DNA from: SAR86 cluster bacterium
GTDB taxonomy: Bacteria; Pseudomonadota; Gammaproteobacteria; Pseudomonadales; Pseudohongiellaceae
Reading direction: 5' to 3'
Length of the DNA: 36,557 nucleotides
Assembly: GCA_002402175.1 (NCBI GenBank)
Contig: NVVJ01000102.1
Span: forward strand, 1 to 36,557
Below the pieces are notes generated by a model. The model saw only the letters and a list, made by a program, of their open reading frames with translations. It did not search any database and was not told the origin of the DNA. Each line of letters opens with the position of its first letter. Within the stretch, counting starts at the first letter, position 1. Shown one piece after another: positions 7,987-15,227 of the stretch. The position numbers and the translations under genes are program-made.

Positions 7987-8673
7987 TTAAGATCGGCCTG
8001 GGTAATACATTGCCACCAGTTTCGTGGTGCTGACGCCAAGAAAATACAGCAGCCGCAATTGCCACATAAGTAATACCGTTTTCACCAGGCCTTTTTTTTC
8101 CCAGCGCCGACTCGATGTCACTGCCGAGTTAGATATGCGAGAAGGAGGAACTACACTTCGTAGCTCTTTGCTTATGGCTACATCTTCCATTATTGGAAGG
8201 ACTGGAAATCCCCCAATTGCATCAAATAATTCACGCCGCACAAATAAGGCCTGATCACCGGTACAAACAGAGCTAATACGGGAACGCAAATTCATCATCA
8301 TAGAGATAATTCTATAAGGTAACCGGGGGTTACTAAGGCATATGCTAAACCAGCCCCAGGCACAACTATCAGGCTCAAGTGCTTTGAGTATCAACTGATC
8401 AGCCTTATTTGGCAGAGTCGTATCAATGTGAAGGAACAGCAACACATCCCCACTGGCTTTCTCCGCACCACAGTTCATCTGTACTGCGCGACCAGGTGTT
8501 GATACATGTACAGCATCTGCCAGCGCTGTAGCCAGCTTAACGGTATTGTCCATGCTGCCCCCGTCAATCACTAATACTTCGTGGCCACGTTGACGATACA
8601 GCTGTAACAGCTTTAATTGCTCAACAATTAGCTCAGATTCATTAAGAACCGGAAGAATGAAACTGATTTTCAT
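7987..8673 (-). CDS. TIGR04283 family GT2 glycosyltransferase
   Basis: A family-2 (GT-A) glycosyltransferase of the TIGR04283 group, rSAM/selenodomain-associated transferase 2. The N-terminal strand SFILPVLNES opens the nucleotide-binding domain. VLVIDGGSMDNT is the DGGS-type UDP-binding loop, and FLHIDTTLP carries the HxD metal site. GWFSICL...GDQALFVRRELFDAIGGFPVLPIMEDV holds the acceptor-site ED motif. The C-terminal hydrophobic stretch (WQLRLLYFLGVS) is family-typical. I chose ATG at 8673 (MKISFILP) rather than a start at 8700, because homologues begin at this strand. It is paired with the TIGR04282 gene 101 bases downstream, probably in one operon. The substrate is unknown. Confidence 0.88.
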   Translation of the reverse strand: MKISFILPVLNESELIVEQLKLLQLYRQRGHEVLVIDGGSMDNTVKLATALADAVHVSTPGRAVQMNCGAEKASGDVLLFLHIDTTLPNKADQLILKALEPDSCAWGWFSICLSNPRLPYRIISMMMNLRSRISSVCTGDQALFVRRELFDAIGGFPVLPIMEDVAISKELRSVVPPSRISNSAVTSSRRWEKKGLVKTVLLMWQLRLLYFLGVSTTKLVAMYYPGRS

Positions 8674-8843
8674 AGCATTGATCAATTCCCAGGTTCTCAC
8701 ACACAGTTTTTAAAATATAAGAGTAACAATGTGCTCATCATGCGTTCAAATGGCCATAATTGATGTAAAAACCTTTCTCTTTTCGCTCAATATTGAAGAT
8801 TTGTCAGGAGTGTGACGCAGAGCGCAAATTCTCAGCAGAACGA

Positions 8844-8863
8844 GGATTAAGCTTGGATTAAGC
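8844..8863. repeat. Short direct repeat upstream of the 8941 gene
   Basis: GGATTAAGC occurs at 8844-8852 and again at 8855-8863, 11 bases apart or about one helical turn. It lies in the divergent intergenic region about 80 bases before the next gene, a position suited to a regulator site. No family was recognised. Confidence 0.35.
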
Positions 8864-8940
8864 CTCTATCTTCTACAATAAGTATTATTGAGGATATGTA
8901 AGTAAATAGGCTCATATTCGATCTTGTATTTGGTGAGCTG

Positions 8941-9285
8941 TTGGTTTTTAATACGCGGCCGATAGAAGCCCTAACAATAGAGAATGCCGTACATATAGCA
9001 TACAGGGCGATAGTGATTTCTAGTCAATCGGCCCTAATATTGGTGGAACTGTACCAGGTGGATAGAAAGAATTTTTACATCATAGCGACCGCACCCAACG
9101 AGCCAAGCTTACAGGTGAAAATCTCCGGTCCTTATCTTACTCAGCAAGCCGCTCAGGCTGATTTGTCAGCGGCTATCGATGAGGCTGTGGACATTGATCC
9201 TAGCGCCACCAACTATAACTATAGCGTTTCTAAAGTCGAGAGCCGCAAGCCCGGCGTAATCCAGCACATGGCATCCCACGCCTAG
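8941..9285 (+). CDS. Hypothetical protein, no recognised family
   Basis: I do not recognise this 114-residue protein. It has no signal peptide or membrane segment. The composition is balanced: a predicted helix (ALTIENAVHIAYRAIVIS), strands (SALILVELYQV, NFYIIATA, LQVKISGPYL), then a helix (TQQAAQADLSAAIDEAVDI), suggesting a small alpha/beta domain. The start is TTG at 8941 with GGTGAG only three bases upstream, so the true start is uncertain. There is no obvious operon partner: the neighbour upstream is divergent, and the AP2 protein begins 192 bases later. It is probably a real gene because the frame is long and protein-like. Confidence 0.5.
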   Translation: MVFNTRPIEALTIENAVHIAYRAIVISSQSALILVELYQVDRKNFYIIATAPNEPSLQVKISGPYLTQQAAQADLSAAIDEAVDIDPSATNYNYSVSKVESRKPGVIQHMASHA

Positions 9286-9477
9286 CCGCATCCAGTCGAT
9301 GGGTGTACACTAATTCCAAAGTTCCTCGAGTTGCATTCACTTTTTTTCAAAAGGTTTCAAATAATTTGCAATAAAGAGCGGACCATTGCTTTCTATATAA
9401 GTCGTAGCAGTAAAAACTCAGGCTTTGCCAGTGACACCCTGCCCCGTAGACAAACATAGATCGAAAGAGAGGTTACT

Positions 9478-9912
9478 TTGAAACGACTAAGTGCACTTCA
9501 TCACATCAGCATTATAGAATCGCGCGGTACTAATTGCGCATGGGTACGAATTAAATATGACGGTAAAGGTTTTCAACAATCTTTTCCGTTTAAGAAATAC
9601 GGCGGCAAAGCCAAAGCAATTGCCAGCGCCAAAAGAAAACGGGATATTGAAGGCAAGAAAATATATGGCAGCAACTGGCCCTACGCCAAGTTCAGTCCAA
9701 GGAAGGTTTCACCACTAAATTCCTCCGGTGAAATTGGAGTCAGTTTTTCGAAAAAAGACAATTCCTGGGTAGCGACATGGCAAGAAGGTAAAGGAGTAAA
9801 GCGTAAACAGAAGAATGCCTATTTTTCTATTAACAAATATGGCAAAGACAAAGCCAAAACACTGGCAGTAAAAGCACGACGAGGAGCGGTAAGAGCAAAT
9901 AAGATTCAGTAA
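9478..9912 (+). CDS. AP2/ERF-like domain DNA-binding protein
   Basis: This 144-residue, very basic protein has two AP2-like units. The first is degenerate at about 10-58 (GTNCAWVRIKYDGKGFQQSF, then KAKAIASAKRKRD). The second is clear at about 83-137: GVSFSKKDNSWVATWQ, then YFSINKYGKDKAKTLAVKAR, with the AP2 pattern G-V-x-W...W-x-A...F-s-x-x-x-y-G-x-e-x-A...A. Bacterial and phage AP2 domains usually accompany homing endonucleases or integrases; here no nuclease part is present, so a stand-alone DNA-binding or nucleoid role is inferred. The TTG start at 9478 has a good GAGAGG site five bases upstream. No mobile-element ends were seen. Confidence 0.7.
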   Translation: MKRLSALHHISIIESRGTNCAWVRIKYDGKGFQQSFPFKKYGGKAKAIASAKRKRDIEGKKIYGSNWPYAKFSPRKVSPLNSSGEIGVSFSKKDNSWVATWQEGKGVKRKQKNAYFSINKYGKDKAKTLAVKARRGAVRANKIQ

Positions 9913-9942
9913 TTCATTTTGATTCTAAAATCGAGCTCTGTG

Positions 9943-11274
9943 CTAGTTCAAACTGGACGCCTGCGGCGTTCCCCAAATTTTCCCTGTATCTAATAAATCT
10001 GCATAAATTAGCTCAGCTTCAAAATTTAACCTGTCGACGCCATATACTTCATATAGCGCTTCAAAGCTTGCTACAGCCTCATCAGTGTCGCTATCTATAG
10101 CCACCACCAGATCATTTAACGCATCATAATTTGAAAGCGCCTGCGCCGTGTGCATAAGCCCTGCGTCACGCATGCCTGATATCAAAATCACCTGGGTTTC
10201 ACTACTGGCAGGGAATGTTGAAAACATTCCAAAATCGCGAAACGGCTCACCCTCTTCGGGCAAACCAGCATCGCTTGTATAGTATTCAGCGGTTCGAACA
10301 TTAAACAACTCGTCGTAACTGCGACCTATTCTTAAACCAGAACCGGCAAAAGTCATCGTGGTTAATTTCTCCAACGCACTGATATAGCCAATATAAACAA
10401 TATGATTGCTTCTGATATCAGCCGTGGTGAGATCAGACATCATAGTAATATTGACTGACTTTCCACTTCTTTGCAGAATAGGTACGATTTTAGCTAAAGC
10501 GAAAGCACTGCCTTCTGGCATATAACTTAAATCTAAATCCAGGTAGTTTTCTGTACGTTGAATATCACTAAACTGCAAATCCTCGAGGTCGGAGCTGGAA
10601 TTAACATTAAACTCACGCACCATTCGAGCGATATTTCCGTTAGCATTAAGCTCGCCAAATATGTAGTAGTCGCCCATCACTAACAAAATAGGCTGGTCGT
10701 CGCTTAAAACACTGCCCCATATAGGGTGTGCTGAAACAACTTGCAAGGCCTGTTCATTTAAATCATTGGACTGATTAAACATATAAAAAAGATTGGCGGA
10801 CAACAGAAGCACAACTGCAACAAGCAGACCTGTGTTCAGCGAAAGTCGTGAAAGCAAGCCTTGGGAAACAACTACTGATGAGGGCGCTGGCTGCGCCGAA
10901 CTTGCCGCCAACGTGTACTTGCCTTTAGGGATAACAATTTGATACTCGACATCCAGTTCGTGATTTTCGTAATAAGTTTTGAGCTTTTTTCGCAGTTGAT
11001 GCATATAAACTCGTACAGCGGAGTCAGCGGACACATCAAAATCTTCACCACGCCCTAACACATCGATAGCCAGTTCAATTTCTTTTGGAGACTTATCCGC
11101 TATAGAGCAGCGCACTAAATATTCAAGCATAGCCGAATAATGTTTAGACCTGCCCAATACGCCACTGGCAATAATGCGCTGACAAAGCTCGGTAAGTTCA
11201 GCTGGGCTAAACACCTCGTGAGTCAAACGCAAAGGTCTGAATTGGGATTCGTTGCTTGTCATAACCTGCAGCAT
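9943..11274 (-). CDS. Membrane-anchored winged-helix one-component regulator
   Basis: The 443-residue protein starts with a cytosolic DNA-binding domain (about 18-123): KHYSAMLEYLVRCSIADKSP, KEIELAIDVLGRGEDFD, SADSAVRVYMHQLRKKLKTYY and IPKGKYTL. This is the winged-helix form found fused to transmembrane or TPR parts in many bacteria (CadC/ToxR-like logic). A single membrane helix follows at about 147-165 (NTGLLVAVVLLLSANLFYMF). The remaining 275 residues should be periplasmic and match no domain I know; they have an alternating alpha/beta pattern (ILLVMGDYYIFG, VNITMMSDLTTADI, TQVILISGMRDAGLM), which suggests a solute-sensing or NQR-like fold. It is a monocistronic - strand gene. Palindromes at 11390-11446, upstream of its start, may be its own operators. 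Confidence 0.65.
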   Translation of the reverse strand: MLQVMTSNESQFRPLRLTHEVFSPAELTELCQRIIASGVLGRSKHYSAMLEYLVRCSIADKSPKEIELAIDVLGRGEDFDVSADSAVRVYMHQLRKKLKTYYENHELDVEYQIVIPKGKYTLAASSAQPAPSSVVVSQGLLSRLSLNTGLLVAVVLLLSANLFYMFNQSNDLNEQALQVVSAHPIWGSVLSDDQPILLVMGDYYIFGELNANGNIARMVREFNVNSSSDLEDLQFSDIQRTENYLDLDLSYMPEGSAFALAKIVPILQRSGKSVNITMMSDLTTADIRSNHIVYIGYISALEKLTTMTFAGSGLRIGRSYDELFNVRTAEYYTSDAGLPEEGEPFRDFGMFSTFPASSETQVILISGMRDAGLMHTAQALSNYDALNDLVVAIDSDTDEAVASFEALYEVYGVDRLNFEAELIYADLLDTGKIWGTPQASSLN

Positions 11275-11389
11275 CTTCTAAAAGTGCCTGATTATAGCAG
11301 TTTTAGTTTTTGAAGCGGTTCTCTTACCGCAGCTTAACCGCGATCTATCTAATTAGGTGCAAGGTTGATATTAGCCAGAGAGAAATTAT

Positions 11390-11404
11390 TTATGTAATAC
11401 ATAA
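11390..11404. promoter_or_regulatory. Perfect 15-nt palindrome, candidate operator
   Basis: TTATGTA-A-TACATAA is a perfect inverted repeat located 116 bases upstream of the winged-helix regulator and about 100 bases past the malonyl-CoA decarboxylase stop. It is AT-rich and operator-like; autoregulation by the neighbouring regulator is an inference. Confidence 0.4.
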
Positions 11405-11410
11405 AATACC

Positions 11411-11446
11411 AGATGTAATATATTGTTTTTTATAAATATTGCATCT
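11411..11446. promoter_or_regulatory. Long inverted repeat next to the operator palindrome
   Basis: AGATGTAATAT (11411-11421) pairs with ATATTGCATCT (11436-11446) at 10 of 11 positions around a 14-base AT loop. No T-run follows in either direction, so a protein-binding site is more likely than a terminator. Confidence 0.35.
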
Positions 11447-11501
11447 ATTATTTGAATGGTGCGACTCAGCTGAAATTAAATTTAAACCCTCTATTGAGCA
11501 A

Positions 11502-12794
11502 CTACAATTTAACCAACAAGCCCTTTAACTTGTCGTTAAATTCAATACTACCTTCAGTAACATAGCTTTCATGGTTTCGCTCGATATAACGTAGGTCGTA
11601 TAGATAGTTCACCATTGTGCCAAAGGACTGCTCCAGGCCCTTCTCACTCAAATCGGCTCCAATATTGACCTGATGGATCATGGCGCCATTACCAAGGTGG
11701 AATCGTGCAACAGGGTCGGCTGGATATGTGCCTTTTTTTGCCTGTATTAGATAGTTGAACACAAGCCGCCTTATGGCCTCACCGTGTTCTTCGACTGCTT
11801 CCAGTGTATTTCCTACTGCAAGTACTTCTGCTTTTAATGTGGCAAGCTCTTCGGACTCTTCTTCTGAATTAAGGCTAAGCCAACGATGGAACCCTGGTAT
11901 GGGAGACAAAGTGACAAATTGTTTAATTGACGGAAATTCTAACTGCAGCTCCTGCACGACCTGCTTAATTAGGAAATTGCCAAACGTGATGTTTTTTAAA
12001 CCTGGCTGGCAATTGCTAATACTGTAAAAAGTCGCTGTGGTGAACTGCGAAGAATCCGTATCTGTATCGACTTTATCTTCCAGAATCGAATCGATAGAGG
12101 CTGGCACCTCTTTACCCAATGCAACCTCCACGAAAATAAGCGGCTCATCCGTCAATGACGGATGAAAAAAAGCAAAACAGCGTCGATTTGGAGGGTCGAC
12201 TCGACTACGCAAATCGTCCCAGTCTTTAATGGCATGTACTGCTTCGTAGCGAATAATACGCTCTAAAATCGCAGCTGATGTAGACCAGTCAATTGTTTGC
12301 AGAACCAGAAAACCACGACCAAACCAGGATTTAAACAAACGCATGAAGGTTTCATCTACTGCTTTTAACTCTGGATTATCTTTCACATATTTCAGCAGAT
12401 CCGTTCGCATACTAACCAGGTCATGGGTTGCACCGGGAGTCTGGTTTAATCGGCGCATAAGCTCATGGCGGCGCGGCTCAGCCGCACGAGAGAGTTTATT
12501 CAAATTCAAACTCGATGGGTTTTTCGAATAGCTCTCATAGGCCAACCTGACCAAGGCTTCATTGGCGTTGAAGTTTTTCTCAAGATCATGAAAGAAAGCA
12601 CGTCTGGTATCGTCATCGGATTGATTGTAGAGGTCGAGTAACTCGCGAGCGGCAACCGCCGCTGATACTTCACCCGTGTTTCCCATCAACTTCTCTAACA
12701 ACTCATCCATAGTTGGCGGCGTAACACCGGAGAACAAGCCCCGCTGACCTTTGACCAAACCGCTTAGAAAATCCTGGAACTTACCAAATGCCAA
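11502..12794 (-). CDS. Malonyl-CoA decarboxylase
   Basis: Converts malonyl-CoA to acetyl-CoA and CO2. The 430-residue protein has the helical N-terminal domain (about 30-150) and the GNAT-like catalytic domain. Diagnostic segments are FFHPSLTDEPLIFVEVAL, FYSISNCQPGLKNITFGNF (holding the catalytic Ser), LSPIPGFHRWL and, near the C-terminus, VARFHLGNGAMIHQVNIGAD with the catalytic His. Length is normal for bacterial forms. The start is TTG with AAAGGA upstream. The usual malonate companions (MatB ligase, transporter) are absent, so it may serve malonyl-CoA balance rather than malonate catabolism. It is divergent from the serine hydrolase; in the shared 228-base region AGAGTGC (12887-12893) and GCACTCT (12912-12918) form an inverted repeat. 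Confidence 0.93.
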   Translation of the reverse strand: MAFGKFQDFLSGLVKGQRGLFSGVTPPTMDELLEKLMGNTGEVSAAVAARELLDLYNQSDDDTRRAFFHDLEKNFNANEALVRLAYESYSKNPSSLNLNKLSRAAEPRRHELMRRLNQTPGATHDLVSMRTDLLKYVKDNPELKAVDETFMRLFKSWFGRGFLVLQTIDWSTSAAILERIIRYEAVHAIKDWDDLRSRVDPPNRRCFAFFHPSLTDEPLIFVEVALGKEVPASIDSILEDKVDTDTDSSQFTTATFYSISNCQPGLKNITFGNFLIKQVVQELQLEFPSIKQFVTLSPIPGFHRWLSLNSEEESEELATLKAEVLAVGNTLEAVEEHGEAIRRLVFNYLIQAKKGTYPADPVARFHLGNGAMIHQVNIGADLSEKGLEQSFGTMVNYLYDLRYIERNHESYVTEGSIEFNDKLKGLLVKL

Positions 12795-13022
12795 AATATT
12801 TAATCCTTTGCAAAGCTGTATTTATAGACAGAAGAAGCACCCATACGATTATTCAGATTCAGAACATTGTACTCCCACAGGCAAAGAGAGTGCATGTAAA
12901 TTTGCCGGAGAGCACTCTTCCCCCGGCTCTATTCCGCTTCGTAACAAGTCCTAGACTTTAGCCCATCACAGGAATACTATTTTCTATTCGCCGCTAAACA
13001 GCCAAAACTTCAGGGAATCGAC

Positions 13023-14369
13023 ATGACCCAGCAAAAGTCAAAATTCTTCACTGCATCAGTTAAATCTCACTTTATTCTTGCCGCCTGCGTTGCACTAGCA
13101 GCGTGTTCACCTGCCTCAACAGTTAATGAGAGCAGTCAGCAAATATCTACATCCTCCGCCGCATTGCAGTTTGCGGCGCCAGAAGAAGTCGGTATGGATT
13201 CAGCGAGGCTGGACAGGGTCACTCAAACAATGCAGGGCTATGTTGATGACGGTCTGTTGGCAGGAGTGGTCACAATGGTAGCTAGAGATAACAAAATTGT
13301 GCATTTCGAGTCTGTTGGCTTTCGCGATATAGAAGCCGAGGCAACAATGACCAATGATGCACTGTTTCGCATCTACTCCATGACCAAGCCCATCACCGGC
13401 GTGGCCATGATGATTCTCTACGAAGAAGGCAAATTTAGACTGTCCGACCCTGTTGAAAAATACATCCCTGAGTTCGCTAATCTACAAGTCGCAGCAGGAG
13501 AAGATGCAGACGGAAACCTGATAACCGAACCGCAGAATCACAAGATGACTATACGTGAATTAATGAGCCACTCAGGTGGATTGTCCTATGGATTGTTTTC
13601 ACAGTCTAAAGTTGACGATATGTATAACGAAGTCAACGTACTTGACCCTGATTCCAATCTACAGGACATGATCGACAAGCTGGCGGCTCTCCCCTTAAGG
13701 CAGCAACCTGGCTCCATGTGGCACTACAGTGTCTCAGTGGATGTACAGGGTTATCTGGTAGAGAAACTATCCGGGCAGGGCTTTGGTGAGTTTCTGGAAG
13801 AAAGAATCTTTGAGCCACTGGGCATGACAGATACTGACTTTTATGTTCCCGAAGAAAAGGCCAGTCGCTTTGCGCAAGTATATGGGTATGCCCCAAACGG
13901 AGATCTGGTGGCACAGGAGGCATTTGGTGGCACTAATGACTATCTCGTTGATCAAGAGTTTGAATCTGGCGGAGGTGGTCTGGTTTCATCCACCATGGAT
14001 TATATGCGCTTCGCGCAAATGGTACTCAATGGTGGAATTCTAGACGGAGAGAGAATCCTCGCGCCGTTAACCGTCGATATTATGCACCGCAATCAATTAC
14101 CTAAAAGCGTAGCAGGAATCGGACTGGGTGCACGCGGCACTACGTTCGGACTGGACTTCGCAATAATTGAAGATCCAGTCGAAGCTGAAAGCTATTCAAA
14201 AGGGGAGTTTTACTGGGGCGGCGCAGCAGGCACCTGGTTCTGGATTGATCCTGTAGAAAATCTGGTTTTCGTAGGAATGATTCAACAGTTTGGCGGCGCA
14301 GTGCCGGTGCCGGATGTTAGAGGGAGTTCAAGAAGGATGGTTTATCAGGCGATTATGGTGCCGAAGTAG
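13023..14369 (+). CDS. Class-C beta-lactamase-family serine hydrolase, lipoprotein
   Basis: Predicted periplasmic or membrane-anchored esterase/peptidase of the beta-lactamase superfamily (448 residues). The signal peptide ends in the lipobox LAAC with Cys28, so it should be lipidated. The active site shows S119-M-T-K122 (SxxK) in FRIYSMTKP, Y235-S-V in WHYSVSVD (YxN-like), and a WGG in FYWGGAAGTWFWIDP replacing the KTG/HxG triad. These changes point to an EstB/penicillin-binding-like esterase rather than an antibiotic-hydrolysing enzyme. ATG at 13023 follows GGGAA at six bases. A weak promoter candidate, TAGACT-N17-TACTAT, lies at 12952-12980. The natural substrate is unknown. Confidence 0.88.
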   Translation: MTQQKSKFFTASVKSHFILAACVALAACSPASTVNESSQQISTSSAALQFAAPEEVGMDSARLDRVTQTMQGYVDDGLLAGVVTMVARDNKIVHFESVGFRDIEAEATMTNDALFRIYSMTKPITGVAMMILYEEGKFRLSDPVEKYIPEFANLQVAAGEDADGNLITEPQNHKMTIRELMSHSGGLSYGLFSQSKVDDMYNEVNVLDPDSNLQDMIDKLAALPLRQQPGSMWHYSVSVDVQGYLVEKLSGQGFGEFLEERIFEPLGMTDTDFYVPEEKASRFAQVYGYAPNGDLVAQEAFGGTNDYLVDQEFESGGGGLVSSTMDYMRFAQMVLNGGILDGERILAPLTVDIMHRNQLPKSVAGIGLGARGTTFGLDFAIIEDPVEAESYSKGEFYWGGAAGTWFWIDPVENLVFVGMIQQFGGAVPVPDVRGSSRRMVYQAIMVPK

Positions 14370-14399
14370 TATACGGACCTTCTGAACCACAACTACCGC

Positions 14400-14444
14400 A
14401 GCTGGCTTATTCAATATAGAAGCTCTGTATTTAATAAGCTAGCT
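14400..14444 (+). terminator. Long hairpin after the serine hydrolase gene
   Basis: AGCTGGCTTATT (14400-14411) pairs with AATAAGCTAGCT (14433-14444) at 11 of 12 positions around a 21-base loop, 30 bases past the stop, followed by AT-rich sequence. It is a plausible terminator, although the loop is large and there is no clean T-run. Confidence 0.4.
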
Positions 14445-14507
14445 ATAATTTATAACTCTGTTTAATAAAAAAACCCAGTCATACTCGCGGTAAAAACAAA
14501 CAAGTCG

Positions 14508-14822
14508 TTAGACTTTCCACACTCGTTTTGCGGAATCCAGTGCCCATAAGATGCCAAGTCCTGCTCCCATATAATCCGCAACCAAGTCTCCTATGCTCGC
14601 CCCCTCTTCTTGGAATAAAAAGCTGAAGAAACTCGGTTACCACGCCATATCCCACCAAAAACAGGCACATCCCCATTGCCACCTATCAAGGTGTTCTAAC
14701 CAGCCTTTAACTACTAATGCACCGCAAATAGCGCTCCGTGAATATATTTGTCAATCGAGATAGTGGTAGAAGCTAAACTAGATGACGATCAGGACCACCA
14801 TTGACAAACCCACAGAACGAAT
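14508..14822 (-). pseudogene. VanZ-family gene broken by several frameshifts
   Basis: Read on the - strand and switching frames, the DNA spells a nearly full VanZ-like protein. It begins with a hydrophobic start (SVGLSMVVLIVI), then SIDKYIHGALFAV (VanZ DK..H motif), ALVVKGWLEHLDRW, CLFLVGYGVVTEFLQLFIP, EEGASIGDLVADYMGAGLG, and KRVWKV-stop at 14508. At least three frame changes and one in-frame TAG separate the pieces. The longest intact piece begins at a GTG (14682). VanZ-like membrane proteins commonly sit at the ends of polysaccharide clusters, so this is probably a decayed last gene of the locus. Sequencing error is an unlikely cause, given the number of lesions. Confidence 0.65.
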
Positions 14823-14881
14823 TAGTCCATTGCCAAGCCGAATATAACAAAAACCACCAACGTAATGAGCAACGACAAAAG

Positions 14882-14898
14882 TGCTGCGATTCGCAGCA
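14882..14898 (-). terminator. Perfect palindrome, possible end of the polysaccharide transcript
   Basis: TGCTGCGA-T-TCGCAGCA is a perfect 8-bp stem with a one-base centre. On the - strand it is followed by CTTTTG. It lies beyond the last intact gene of the - strand locus and before the VanZ remnant. The tight loop makes it a doubtful terminator, and a protein site is possible. Confidence 0.35.
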
Positions 14899-14967
14899 TG
14901 CAATTCACCGACCTTATCTATAGCGAAATGCCTAGAACGAACTGTCGACATTTGTTATTAGCATTTT

Positions 14968-15210
14968 TCAAAGAAGTTCTCGCTGCTCTTCAATCATAGT
15001 AACCAGCAATTCATCGGGTGGAATCGGTAGCCCAGGAAAATACTGAATCACATTCAGTTTGCGATTAACGATCGTCGCGGCTGTTATGCGTATGATTTTC
15101 AAGTACAGCCAGACTGACTTTCGCTCTGAGCACCAAACTTCCAAACCTCCTTTATAAGGGGGATAACTTCATCGTGAAAATATTCATGGGACTTGCCGCA
15201 ATCATGTGGC
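14968..15210 (-). pseudogene. Degraded coding remnant, possibly Uma2/DUF820-like 3' end
   Basis: Downstream of the last glycosyltransferase, two - strand frames together look like the end of a protein. The first piece reads CGKSHEYFHDEVIPLI; after a frame change come YKGGLEVWCSERKSVWLY, AATIVNRKLNVIQYFPGLPI and PPDELL...EEQRELL-stop at 14968. The pattern 'EVWxxxxxxxxxxY ... S-x-x-x-x-FPGL-x-I-x-x-x-x-L' is reminiscent of Uma2 (DUF820) endonuclease-fold proteins, but the match is weak and the 5' part is missing. It abuts the glycosyltransferase gene, as if cut by the insertion of the locus. Confidence 0.3.
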
Positions 15211-15227
15211 AATCAGATTAGGACAGA

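Noticed and set aside
9286..9940. Treating the AP2 gene area as a phage, intron or integron remnant
   Set aside because: No integrase, nuclease, tRNA target or terminal repeats were found around it.
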